From Fagopyrum homotropicum (Eukaryota; Streptophyta; Magnoliopsida; Caryophyllales; Polygonaceae): 64,000 nucleotides of DNA. The first letter of the stretch is position 1; every line of letters starts with the position of its first letter. The position numbers and the translations under genes were made by a program. The notes under the pieces were generated by a model, which saw only the letters and a program-made list of their open reading frames with translations, had not been told where the DNA came from and did not search any database. Positions 1 to 10,337 of the stretch are shown here, piece after piece. Location: contig BSWB01000003.1 in the NCBI GenBank assembly GCA_033239125.1, positions 131,988,320 through 132,052,319 of the forward strand, given 5' to 3'.

Positions 1-1137
1 GGAGATTGAAGAAGCGGCAGTTAGAAGGGATTTTTTGAAGGAAGTTTGAAAATTGAAGGAAGGAAGTTCATAGCTTATTATAGCTTTTAAGGGGATTTGT
101 AAGACTTTCTTAGATTCCCTTCTTGTTGATTGTCTTGTTGGATTTGTAATCCAAGGAACGCTGATTTATTTATTTGATTAAGTTATTGAAGCCTTGTTCT
201 TAAGGTTTTTGTGTTCAAATATTCATTCTCTTCCCATATATCTGATTATTGCTTTCATGATGATGAGTGGCTAATTTCTTTGTGCGATTCTAGGGTGATT
301 GGCTGAAAGTTGTGGGAAAAACAATGATAGAATAATCTTAAATTCCAGTAGGACCCTGAAAGCTCAAGTCTTTATCCTTAACCCTAGAACATCTCGTTCA
401 GTCGATGAACATCTCGGCCGGGGTGAAACTTGACTGACCGAGGTGACCTTTTCAGATCCGAAACTGGGAGTTAAGTGTTAGAGTGTGCCAAATCCTATTC
501 TTATTACACCTTTCCTGGTTCAATGCAAGCTTAGGATGAGACTTATCCGGTAATTCCTTAGTTTGTTTACCCAATATCATAAGTGTAGGTAATAAAGGTT
601 TATCCTTTATTGGGGTTTGAGTGTGCCTTCATTCCATCTTTGTGAGTTAGCTTGAGACTTACCCGGTAAAGGTTGATTCTATTCCCTTAGTTGGTGTGTT
701 AGTTTGAGATTATAGTTCCTTTCCTTAGTACCTTGAGACTTACCCAGTGATAGGTTCTTTGACTTGGGATTGTGAGTAGTGAAACTTACCCGGTGATCTA
801 TTCCACTTTAGTAACACCTTCCCTTTGCAAAATCTCAGCTTTGTCCGCTTATCTTGAGATCTTGAGTTGGAATCACAACTGGATGCTTTAATCCCTAGAA
901 TTTGCATATTTTGTTAATTGACTATATTATCATCTTTGATTGTTTTAATCGCTTTTGTGGTTAGTTGAAATGTTGACAACCTATACCTGCTTTGTTTCAC
1001 CTAAGTCCCTGAGATCGACACCCCGGAATTCTTGCTTTTACTATAATTGATCCGTACACTGAGGGTTCGCATCCTTATTTTAAGCATACTTCTTGGGTTA
1101 TAAATTTAAAGCTTGCACACACCGTTTGGAGCGAACA
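1..1137 (+). mobile_element. 3' part of an Athila-like LTR (runs off the left edge)
   Basis: The stretch has no coding frame of note. Its right end matches the ends of the LTRs at 1802-3627 and 60214-61900: a 'gatccgtacactg.gggttcgc' block, then 'ataaattta.a', then GCGAACA at 1131-1137. It also shares repeated 'gagacttacccggtaa' blocks (about 650-800) with the LTR at 1802-3627. No tRNA-Asp primer site follows, so this is a 3' LTR or a solo LTR. A palindromic word block with core CGGCCG sits at about 395-470. The start is outside the window. Confidence 0.7.
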
Positions 1138-1146
1138 GTTTGGACC

Positions 1147-1223
1147 AAGCTCTAAGCAAGCTCTAAGCAAGCTATAAGCAAGCTCTAAGCAAGCTATAAG
1201 CAAGCTCTAAGCAAGCTCTAAGC
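1147..1223. repeat. 11-bp tandem repeat, 7 copies
   Basis: Seven head-to-tail copies of AAGCTCTAAGC, two of them with AAGCTATAAGC, are readable directly. They lie just outside the Athila-like LTR end at 1137 and just before a promoter-like region. Confidence 0.9.
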
Positions 1224-1796
1224 TTGCTCCGGGGAGTGGTTTTGGGCTCCCTATGTGGGCCTCGGGTTTTCTAGGGCTTCAACGCCCATCTTCCAAGTAA
1301 CTTCCACGTAACTTCCATAACCGATTTTAACCGCCTTTTTGAGGTTATAACTCCCCAAAACCGTAGCCCCCTATGCCTATAAAATGGAGAACCATTTGCA
1401 CTTGATTTCACATTTGTTTTTGCGACAATAAAGCTTTTAATTCCATAGTATTGACATTGGATAAGCCTTCTTATAAGCTTGTTTGCAAAACTCGAAAGAT
1501 CGGTATAGTTCCTTTGTATTGACAAAGGATAGACATCCATCTTAGTTTGGTTTTGTATTGACAAAATCTAGGAATACTCTTTCTACAAAGTAAGACAAGT
1601 AAGTCTCTTACTTAGTCTTTGTAACGTGTAACGTTTTATCCCACTAAGGTATTTGGATATTTCCGGTGTAGGGGAGAATACACTTAGAAGGAAAATTCAT
1701 TTATGAATGACTCATTACATATTCCAAGTCAATGGTTTCAATATATAAACCGGTTTATAAGACTTGCAATTGAACTTAACTTCTATTAGAGTTTTG
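1224..1796 (+). mobile_element. Probable LTR/leader of the copia-like element
   Basis: This non-coding stretch has a clean TATA box (TATAAAA, 1378-1384), an AATAAA at about 1427, and repeated 'ttgtattgacaaa' phrases. Its right end, 'gagttttgtctac', matches the repeat unit that resumes at 3628 beyond the inserted solo LTR, so both sides were once continuous. The copia gag begins further on at 3998. I infer that it is LTR plus leader of that element. No second LTR copy and no clear primer-binding site were found. Confidence 0.4.
1378..1384 (+). promoter_or_regulatory. TATA box in the probable copia LTR
   Basis: TATAAAA stands in a GC-richer context, with a plausible start site about 30 nt downstream and AATAAA at about 1427. 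It is the only strong TATA box in this stretch. Confidence 0.4.
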
Positions 1797-3632
1797 TCTA
1801 CTGATAACGTGATTTATGACGTTAGTATAGGCATTCATTTAGATAGTTTTCCCGTTATTCATGCACGTTTGGCATTATTTCATGACGTTTACACTCATTT
1901 TGTGCATATTTCTAGAAAAGACGTCTACACGAGCTTTTGTCGGTTTTGTAGGTATTTCGGGGATCTTTTGGACATTAATTGATACATTCGAGGGTCAAGC
2001 CTCATGGTGGTACACATCCAAGGCTTTGAAGGAACATAATTGGAGCAATGAAGGACATAAGAACCCTTATTGGTGCAAGCAATGGAGCAACTCATGGCTA
2101 GACGATCATAACAAGCCTCTGTTGAAGAAAATCGGACCAGCACTCAGGAAAATCGGCCGATTTATCTGACTGGGTCGATTTTCTGGCCTTTGACAACTTA
2201 AGCCACGTGTCCCACGATCTCTTTGTCCGGCCTTGCTCTTGATGGAGAATATAAGTGGTCCTGCAAGCTGTTGCCAGGGGAGCTCTCCCACATTCTCACA
2301 CACACACCTCATTCCAAATTGGAGGATAGACTTGGAGAAGAAGAAAAACTCTCTCATTTTGGGGGAAGAAGAAGAACACCAAAATTGAGGGTGAAAGTGA
2401 GTTTTTGAGTGATTTTTGGTGATTTTGGTTGAAGAACTCTTGGAAGGATTGTTAGAAACGTTTTGGAACTTCTTTTGAGGGGTTGTAAGTCTTGCTTAAA
2501 CTTATATTCAGCTGAGATTTATTGATTTTAGTTGCTTATCTTTCATCATCTATCTATGAAAACCATGTATGCTTGTGTAATGATTTTGGATCTTGAAATG
2601 CATATTATTGGCTAGTTTATTGTGATTCTGGAGTGATGGATTGATGGTTATGGCTTGGGTGATGATAGGATGGACTTGTATGTTAGTTTAGGATGATTCG
2701 TATGCACAAAACCTAACCCAGACGAGAAAATCGACCTGTTCATAGCCAGATCGTCCGATTTATGATATGATCCACCCGATTTTTCTCTCTGTTGCTCTTT
2801 AATTGATAAATCTGTGTGTTAGGATGTTAGGTTGTTGGAATCCTAGTGTTTATTAAGCATAATATAGCTTAGGGTCACCTAATGCTAGCAACCTAAGTGA
2901 GGGAAGAGACCTACCCGGTAATTTCCGATCTTAGATACCTAAGATGATGAACTCTAGGTAGTAGTGAGCCTCATAAGCCGCTATTGGATTGAGTGTGCTA
3001 GGATTGTTGCTTGAGACTTGCCTTTTCCGAGACTTACCCGGTAAGGAGAGGTTTTCCCCTTAAGTAGAGTCCGGTTTGTGTAGAATTCCCTACTTTAACC
3101 CCTTGAGACCTACCCGGTAATAGGAGTTTGATGCGGGATTAGTGAAGCGAGAGACTTACCCGGTAATTGCTTCCATTAGAGAAACACCCTTTCCCAACAC
3201 CGCAGCGTTGTCCTTAGAATCTTTAGAAGCTTGAGTCCAATGCCATAACCGGAAATCTTGACCTCTAGAATCCACTCTTCTCTCTTTGATCACATATTTT
3301 GTGCTTGTGTTACTTGTTTGTTTTGCTAGCTTGAGTTGTTAGTTTGTTTTATTATCTTGCTTGATTTGTGATCTTTGCTTGATCACCACAAAAACCAAAC
3401 CAAAAATATCATGATTTTCATTTCTTTATTTCTTTCTCTTTTCTTAGACTAGATTCACACTATCTATGATCACTTGTTGATTTGATTTCACCTTAGTCTT
3501 CGTGTTCGACCTCGGAATACTATCCTTGCTACAAAACGACCCATACACTGTGGGTTCGCTAGGAGTTAGGAAAAATATAACGAGTTATAAATTTAAGACT
3601 TTTGCATGTCACAATCTTAGCGTAACATCTAC
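1797..3632 (+). mobile_element. Solo Athila-like LTR with 5-bp target duplication
   Basis: The LTR reads from TGATAACG (1802) to GCGTAACA (3627) and is flanked by TCTAC on both sides (1797-1801 and 3628-3632). The left end aligns with the LTR start at 60214 (TGAT.AC.TGA.TTATGAC), and the right end aligns with those ending at 1137 and 61900. No internal region remains, so it is a solo LTR made by LTR-LTR recombination. It interrupts the leader of the copia-like element. Palindromic words AATCGGCCGATT (2151-2162) and relatives at 2725-2795 lie inside. Short open frames here have no similarity that I recognise. Confidence 0.8.
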
Positions 3633-3640
3633 TCCTTTTT

Positions 3641-3824
3641 GGAGATTACAAACTCTTGGTTGAGTTTTATCTACTCCTTGGAGATTACAAACTCTTGGTT
3701 GAGTTTTGTCTTTTCCTTTGGAGACTACAAACTCTTGATTGGATTTTGTCTACTCCTTTATGGAGATTACAAACTCTTGGTTGAGTTTCGTCTACTCCTT
3801 TGTGGAGATTACAAACCCTTGGTT
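3641..3824 (+). repeat. Tandem repeat of 39-42 bp, about 4.5 copies
   Basis: Units begin at 3641, 3680, 3720, 3762 and 3804, each starting GGAGATTACAAACTCTTGG with few changes. The repeat lies in the leader upstream of the copia gag. The left flank of the solo LTR (about 1788-1801) ends in the same unit sequence, so the LTR landed inside this array. Confidence 0.9.
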
Positions 3825-3997
3825 AATAACTTGTTTTTTATTCAAGATAACTATATTAATTTAATTGGCAATTGGGAGAACCGTCTACTCACATAAGTGA
3901 GACTACGCCCCTTTGGTCTAAAACCAGACACCGAAAATCCAACAATCTTCTAAGTGTATTTATTGTTTATTGTTTTGTAGAATTGGATTGATCAATA

Positions 3998-4891
3998 ATG
4001 AGTAAGACGTTAATGACCGAAATGACTTCTAGTTTTGGGAAGTTGGATAAGTTTGAGGGTGTAGACTTTAGGAGGTGGAAAAATAAAATGCACTTCCTCT
4101 TGACTACACTAAAAGTCGCTTATGTACTCACTACATCTAGACCGGCCGAGCCGGTTGATGATATGGTGGAGGAGATTGAGGTTGTCCGACAAAGGAGCAA
4201 ATGGGATAATGATTACTACATATGTCGTGGTCATATTCTCAATGGCATGAGTGGTGCATTATTTGATGTCTACCAAAGTGTAGAGTCATCAACGTCAATG
4301 TGGGATCAATTGGAGTCTAAGTATATGGCGGAGGATGCTTCATCTCGCAAATTCTTAGTCTCGGATTTTTAACTCATATAAAATGGTGGACTCAAGGCTG
4401 GTAATGGAGCGATACAATGAATTGCTCCGGATTCTTGGCAGGTTCACTCAACATGTCATGAATATGGATGAGGCCATTGCGGTTTCGTCTATAATGGATA
4501 AGCTTCCTCCTTCATGGAAGGACTTTCGCCATGTGCTAAGGCATAAGAAGGAAGAACTCACGTTGGTGGAACTTGACTCTTACCTTCAAATTAAATAAGG
4601 GCTTAGGGCACAAGAGGGGTGGGAATCAAGAAGGAGTATAAAACTTCTACTTTCCACCACGCCAATATGATGGATGGTAAGGGCAAAAGGAAGAGGTCCA
4701 AAGGAAAGGACAAAGGCAAGGACAAGGGAAATAAGTCCAAGAAGTTCAAGAGGGATAATGTTGACAAGAAACCAAAAGGTTCTTGTTGGAAGTGTGGCAA
4801 GACTGGCCACTTCAAACGGGATTGCAAGGTTAAGGGCGATGGATTTACAGGGTGGAGGCCAAAGTGGCCAAAAACCCCCAAACCAAGGTGA
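3998..4891 (+). pseudogene. gag: Ty1/copia gag (broken)
   Basis: The gag polyprotein of a copia element would form the cytoplasmic particle. The first piece (3998-4372) starts MSKTLMTEMTSSFGKLDKF and has the FRRWKNKMHFLLTTLKVAYVL pattern of the copia gag N-terminal domain. It stops at 4372. A second piece in another frame (4383-4598) carries the LPPSWKDF..LRHKKEELTLVEL block typical of these gags. A third (4619-4891) is Lys-rich and ends in a CCHC zinc knuckle, CWKCGKTGHFKRDC (about 4784-4825). The three pieces are collinear and complete the family pattern, but stops and frameshifts separate them, so this copy is dead. Confidence 0.85.
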
Positions 4892-4969
4892 CTCATTTAT
4901 GAGTCTTGATTCTAACTTTGATATAAATTTTGATTTGAATTATGTGTCATTAACTTTTGAATGTTTGTC

Positions 4970-5485
4970 AATGCAGGATGATGACCTTGGATGGTGGGTG
5001 TACTCGGGTACAACAACTAACGTTTGTAAAGATCGGCGTTAATTCATGGCATACGTTGTTGCTAACGATGGAGCTTTCATACATATGGGAAACGAGTCTA
5101 CCACCCATGTTATAGGAAGAGGACGGGTTGATCTATACTTAACAAGTGAGAAGACTCTAGGCTTGTCAAATGTACTACATGCACCGGCCATTAGAAAGAA
5201 TGTGGTTTTTGATGATGTACTCAATAGGTTTGGCTTCAAGCAAGTCATAGAAGCCGACCGCTATGTATTATATAGGAGAGGCACATTTGTAGGCTTTGGC
5301 CATTGGAACAACAATATGTTTCTTCTCTCTTTATGTAATAAACTTTCTAATACTAATATAAATAAGAATAGTTTGTTTACATTGTCTTCTTCTTCCAATT
5401 GTGATTTTGTTAAATGACATGCACGACTTGGACATGTTCATTTTAAGCGTATGAATGACATGACTAAGGATGGTATTTTACTTGT
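4970..5485 (+). pseudogene. pol: Ty1/copia protease and pre-integrase fragment
   Basis: After the zinc knuckle the frame reads DDDLGWWVYSGTTTNVCKDRR. This is the copia protease active-site region WW.DSGAT.HVC.D with the catalytic Asp replaced by Tyr (Y in VYSGTT). It continues from 5046 with GNESTTHVIGRGRVDL..LSNVLHAPAIRKN, the conserved protease C-terminal half. HARLGH.HFKRMNDM (about 5418-5465) is the GAG pre-integrase motif. The match stops abruptly near 5485, where GC-rich unrelated sequence starts. The integrase core, reverse transcriptase and 3' LTR are missing. Confidence 0.8.
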
Positions 5486-5742
5486 TTTCCCGGGCCGGAC
5501 TCGAATCGATCCCGAAATGCGGGCATGAGGTCTTGTTCGTACTCGCCCGAGTCGGGATTTGTGCCGGGCGGGCGGGTACCATTTATATTTTTAAAAAAGA
5601 AAAACTATATATATTAAATATAAAATAAATAAAATTTTAACATATAAATCAAAGTTGCCTAATAGTTGTGGACATTTGAACCTACCATGAGGTCTTAAGT
5701 TCGATTCCTACTAATGCTTTTATATTTTACATATTTATATTA

Positions 5743-5785
<43 letters not shown>

Positions 5786-5890
5786 TGGGCTTGCGGCCCG
5801 ACCAAGCCGTTGAGCCCGGCCCGGCAAGCCCAATTTTCTTGAGCGGGCGGACTTGTCCGCGTTTGCCCAAGTTGAGTCGAGCGTGGGTAA
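5486..5890. repeat. GC-rich insertion with SINE-like B-box core
   Basis: The ends are rich in CCGGGCC/GCCCGGCC words (5490-5580 and 5790-5850). The centre is AT-rich and includes a tRNA-like stretch (about 5655-5715): a degenerate A-box region GCCTAATAGTTG and a B box GTTCGATTCC at about 5699. This could be a tRNA-derived SINE, or a MITE that has picked one up. No target duplication was resolved. It truncates the copia element. Confidence 0.4.
5745..5785. repeat. (TAA)n microsatellite
   Basis: About 13 uninterrupted TAA triplets lie inside the GC-rich insertion. The frames on the opposite strand through it are an artefact of the repeat. Confidence 0.9.
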
Positions 5891-6649
5891 CTATTGACCA
5901 ACACATTTCCTCTCTGTTGGGGTGATATCTACCACACTTCATGATATCGAATGCTTGTTGGGCCTCCCGCGTGATGGCGAGGAGTTAATTTTCATTTGGC
6001 ACTATAAGAATCTAAGGAGCAATAAGACCAATATGTTTGGATAGAATATGGTGGAGCAACAAAAGTTCTGCAAAGAAGGGGGTTTCTCGCAATTAATTTT
6101 TTGTTAATGAAAAACCAATATTTTGTGTTGTTAAAGGAACAGGATGTTTCTCACAAGAATTTCAGTTCGATCTCAAGTTAAAAGAGTATAGGAGTTAAAG
6201 GGTCTTCCTTCCATAATCCGCGTTTCACTAAAATTATTTGTCGATTCGTCTTTTATCAAAAAAAAAAAAAATTAATTGAGATGCAATCATTAATTCATCC
6301 AATAAATTTAATTGAAAACCGGAATGGTCTTAGAACAATCATACCTTTCATCCTACCATTTTCTATATCAAACTTCAACATCATTTCTTTTTATTTTTTT
6401 TCTATGAAAGACTGAATATTTATTTCTTTCTATTTTTTCTATTAAAAATAATATCCATCATTACTATCAACAATATAATATGAATGAAACACATACCATG
6501 TGAGAATTGAGATATCAATCCGATGTGATATTCATCCCACTACTTTTCACGAACATTTTTGTCATATATAGAGTCTAGACAACAACCTTCTTAATTTCTT
6601 ATTAAAGATAAAGAAAAGGAGAAAAATTAAATAAATTCGCCTTCTCTGA
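5891..6649. other. Intergenic, AT-rich, upstream of PHT4;6
   Basis: I recognise no gene here. The first half may be more degraded transposon sequence. From about 6240 the sequence is AT-rich host-like intergenic DNA with a poly-A run at 6259-6271. The PHT4;6 promoter probably lies in the right part, but no convincing TATA box was assigned. Confidence 0.4.
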
Positions 6650-7802
6650 GTGAGTCCTTCACGTACGGCTTCCGAAGTTGAGGTCGTTCATCACCATTAC
6701 ACACACCACCGCCACCAACACCAAGCAGCCTTGTTTCTTGAAGAGAGAGAAGTCCATCACCCCACGACTTCGTCTCTGCGTTGACTTCTATCCCTTTCTC
6801 CATTGCCATTCTTCATCGATCGCCACTGATCCTTCTCCTCTTTTCCTTGCATCTTTGCCTGGAATTTTACCGGTTTCGATATTCTCAACTCAAGACCTCA
6901 AATTCCGAATCTGCTGGCCGAATAGAATTCCAAGGATCTATCAAGTTGCTGTTTAGAGGTAATTGTTTCATTGCTTTGTCCATCTTGATTGATTCGTCTG
7001 ACTTGTATCAGTTGACTCATTTCCAAATCTTCGCATTGTGCTCGTTGTACGTTTTCAAGATTAGCTCTTCTTTCCCTTGAATTCGTTCTTGTTTATGAGT
7101 ATGGTTCGTTGAGCATTGACTTTGATTGTGGCATATGCTTTCACATATTCTCTAATGTAGGGGTTTTTTGCTATAGGGTGATCGAGGTTTGGGGTTTCTT
7201 TGTGAGGTTTGGGGAATTTGTTGTTTTTCTCCAAGATTTCGATTCACTGTCCAATTAAAGCAATTCTTGGGCCTTTCCTTTAGTTATTTGGTTCTTGGTG
7301 TGTTTATCTCACTCAATTCTCGCGATTGGCTCAAGGAAGCTGGAGTTGAAAACTGACGTACGCCCCCATTTTAGTAATTTTTACAATTTTCTATTACCAC
7401 AGATGATCGAATAGTGTTGCAGGTCTTTATCATTACTGAGCTATTTTGGATCCTTTCTTTGCATGGGCAGTTGATGGAAAGAAGTTAAATTTGTGATCAC
7501 TCTAGTGGTTCTTCCCGCAATTATTATATGATTTTAGCAGAATATGAACATTTTCATTCTTTGTATCATTTGAAGCATTTGGTTGTTTTCTTTTAACCCA
7601 ATAAAATATTCATCATTTATATATCTTCTTTTCAGGCTCAGTGTATGATCATCTCTGAGGAAACAAAATTATTTTTTATGCACAGCCAACTACTAGTAAA
7701 CTGGTAAAAAGTTTTGAGCAGTTGAATCTTAGGGTGTTGGGAGGGAGTGGATAGCAAACTGGATCAAGTACTAAGGAAACGTGTTTCTAGATTCACGCAA
7801 GT
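6650..7802 (+). promoter_or_regulatory. Probable 5' UTR exon(s) and intron of PHT4;6
   Basis: About 6650-6958 is C/T-rich and transcript-like and ends GAG before GTAATTG (donor at 6959), a good plant 5' splice site. Candidate acceptors before the start codon are TTGCAG ending at 7422 and TTTTCAG ending at 7635. The stretch between is T-rich like plant introns. A spliced 5' leader ahead of the single coding exon is inferred. Small open frames at 6678-6956 and 6781-7080 have no recognisable homology and would sit in the leader. Confidence 0.45.
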
Positions 7803-9131
7803 ATGCAAGAAAATAAGTTTCCAAAGCGTTACCTGATTGTTCTTCTAACCTTCGTCTGCACAGCAGTTTGCTATATTGAGCGAGTTGGATTTTCAATTGC
7901 TTACACTATCGCAGCAGATGCTGTTGGGGTGGATCAGTCGAGCAAAGGTACAATACTCTCTACATTCTACTATGGATACGCATGTTCTCAGATACCGGGA
8001 GGATGGACAGCTCAGAAGATTGGTGGAAGACGCGTTCTTCTCCTTTCATTTGTTCTGTGGTCTGCAACTTGTTTTTTGATTCCACTTGATCCAAACCGAG
8101 TTATGGTTCTAGTCATTGCTCGCCTCCTTGTTGGCGTAGCACAAGGGTTTATATTTCCTTCAATTCACACAGTACTCGCTCAATGGGTCCCCCCACATGA
8201 GCGTTCTAGGTCTGTTTCCCTAACGACATCAGGGATGTACCTTGGTGCAGCCGCTGGAATGCTTTTGATTCCGACACTAGTGAACTTGAATGGCCCCCAG
8301 GCCGTCTTTGTATCTGAAGCTGCGTTGGGAGGCTTGTGGTCTCTACTATGGTTCAAGTATGCTTCAGATCCTCCCCGTTCTGAGCATCCGAAAGCTGCTG
8401 CTGCTGGTTTCGGTGAAGCATTATTGCCTGTTAAAGGTAACCATAAGATAAAAGCAGAGCATGGGCAGAGTTCAGCAAAAAATGGCCAAATACCTTGGAA
8501 AAGAATCTTCTTTAGCTTACCCGTGTGGGCTATTGTTGTCAACAATTTCACGTTCCATTATGCTTTGTACGTGCTCATGAATTGGCTCCCTACATACTTC
8601 GAACAGGGTCTTCAGCTTAGCCTTCAGGATATGGGTTCGTCAAAGATGATGCCGTATTTCAATATGTTCATATTCTCAAACATTGGTGGAGTGATGGCAG
8701 ATCACTTCATCACAAGAAAGATCATGTCAGTGACCAGGACGAGAAAGTTTCTAAACACCATAGGGTTTATCGTGTCATCTGTAGCATTGATGGCTCTTCC
8801 ATCTTTCAGGACACCAGGAGGAGCTGTGTTTTGCTCATCGGTGGCCCTTGGGTTTTTGGCCCTTGGTAGAGCCGGGTTTGCAGTGAACCACATGGACATA
8901 GCTCCAAGATATGCAGGGATTGTTATGGGAGTTTCAAACACAGCTGGTACCTTAGCTGGTATTGTTGGGGTTAAGCTCACGGGGCAGCTTCTTGAGGCTG
9001 CTAAGAGCGCTGATTTAGACATCACGAGTCCTGAGAGCTGGAGAGCTGTGTTCTTCATTCCTGGCTTGCTCTGCATTCTGAGTTCCTTTGTGTTTGTGAT
9101 ATTTTCAACAGGAGAAAGGATTTTCGATTGA
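7803..9131 (+). CDS. PHT4;6: PHT4;6-type anion (phosphate) transporter, MFS/SLC17 family
   Basis: The protein has 442 residues and 12 predicted membrane helices, and is encoded in one exon. The sequence is strongly like Arabidopsis PHT4;6 as I recall it. Signatures are CYIERVGFSIAYT in helix 1, SSKGTILSTFYYGYACSQIPGGW (helix 2 region), GGRRVLLLSFVLWS, ARLLVGVAQGFIFPS, QWVPPHERSRSVS and, late, LGRAGFAVNHMDIAPRYAG and GVSNTAGTLAG. The C-terminus STGERIFD is the family ending. PHT4 proteins move inorganic phosphate and related anions; the PHT4;6 member is reported in the Golgi, where it returns phosphate released by glycosylation. No plastid transit peptide is visible, in line with that. The ATG at 7803 begins MQENKFPKRYLI just before helix 1, the expected length. 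The gene is free of transposon damage. Confidence 0.93.
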   Translation: MQENKFPKRYLIVLLTFVCTAVCYIERVGFSIAYTIAADAVGVDQSSKGTILSTFYYGYACSQIPGGWTAQKIGGRRVLLLSFVLWSATCFLIPLDPNRVMVLVIARLLVGVAQGFIFPSIHTVLAQWVPPHERSRSVSLTTSGMYLGAAAGMLLIPTLVNLNGPQAVFVSEAALGGLWSLLWFKYASDPPRSEHPKAAAAGFGEALLPVKGNHKIKAEHGQSSAKNGQIPWKRIFFSLPVWAIVVNNFTFHYALYVLMNWLPTYFEQGLQLSLQDMGSSKMMPYFNMFIFSNIGGVMADHFITRKIMSVTRTRKFLNTIGFIVSSVALMALPSFRTPGGAVFCSSVALGFLALGRAGFAVNHMDIAPRYAGIVMGVSNTAGTLAGIVGVKLTGQLLEAAKSADLDITSPESWRAVFFIPGLLCILSSFVFVIFSTGERIFD

Positions 9132-10337
9132 GGTTAGGCTTCCTCAGTCCTTTGTACACCATTAATCTTTTGAGTTGGAACTGAATCTCTACGAAGATTC
9201 AAGGTCCAACATGTATGATTTGGTTTTTGGGGTTGGGGATAATTGATTCGAGCTTTTATAAGCTTTATAGAGGAATGGTGGAACACTAGAGTTGATGTTT
9301 CAGAGGTGAGGATTCATTAGTTTGTATGCAGCAGGACTTACTGTATTTGAACCTGTCAAGTTAGCCCAACTTGGAAATTTGATCAAGCCATTTTTTGGGT
9401 TAGGTTGTAGTATTTTGGAACATGTAATCTTCAAGTATTGACCATAAACGACCATAACTTAAAATGGCCTTCATTTAAAAGTGGCAGTTGTATGCCCGGT
9501 TGACAGTAACGGATATAAAGGTTTCATAAACGAGCCATGTTAAAGATCCTCGTCCATATATGTCCCATGGCATTTCTAATGACCGATCGTGATGTCTATG
9601 GTCGGTCCAAGTATGGTCGAATTCGGTCTTTTTAGGTTCGTATTACTAATTTCGATATTATTGCAAGCTTTTAAATCGATGTTTTAAAGAGGAATAATCA
9701 AAAGTTAAAAGAATACAAACATAAAATTTTAAATTCTCAGGTTAATAAACAAAATGTCTTTTAATATCTTAATCTATACGGTACTAAGTTTAATACACCT
9801 AAAAGCAAGTACGTTTTCGTCCTTTTCATGTGAATTAATTAAGTTTTGACCCTTTTCTTGCCAATATTGAGGCCCACCACTCATGAACTAATTTATTGTT
9901 CTTTGTTTTTCCATACATAAAAAGCAAACCTTATAAATTGGTCCATTATGACTAAAGAGAGTGAAAAACAGGCCAAATGTTCCCTTTTGCAGCAAAAAAG
10001 GTGAGCTTAATTAGCCTTCTCCTCAATCCAAAGCTACCAGTTTTGCAAGTGGGTGCTTAACCTTTCAATCAAACTTGTGCGTTCTAGCTCCCTTTTGCAT
10101 GCATGCATGCCTCATCTCACATTTCATCCTTAATCATGTGCCTAGCTAGCTTAATTGTAACTTGATACTTTGTTTAGGTAGGAAACAAGTGTTTTCTTTA
10201 GTATTCTTAAAACGTCTGTCATATGTTTGATTCATATAAGGTATCCACACAAGATATACCTGTCTACTCCAAGAATATAACTCTCATCTACAGCTAGCTA
10301 AGTACCTTGTTGAGATTAGTAAGAGGTCATCCATAGA
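9132..10337. other. Intergenic between PHT4;6 and GLR3
   Basis: The left third probably includes the PHT4;6 3' UTR. No further coding region or transposon is recognisable. Near the GLR3 start there is a GCATGCATGCATGCC run at about 10097-10111 (overlapping RY-type CATGCA motifs) and AATATAA at about 10274, a weak TATA candidate 64 bp before the ATG. Confidence 0.5.

Noticed and set aside
1147..1223. Regular 11-bp repeats considered as a CRISPR array
   Set aside because: The units are directly tandem, without spacers, in a plant genome.
8180..9076. Antisense frames of 123-124 codons within PHT4;6
   Set aside because: They are shadows of a strongly conserved sense gene and have no homology of their own.
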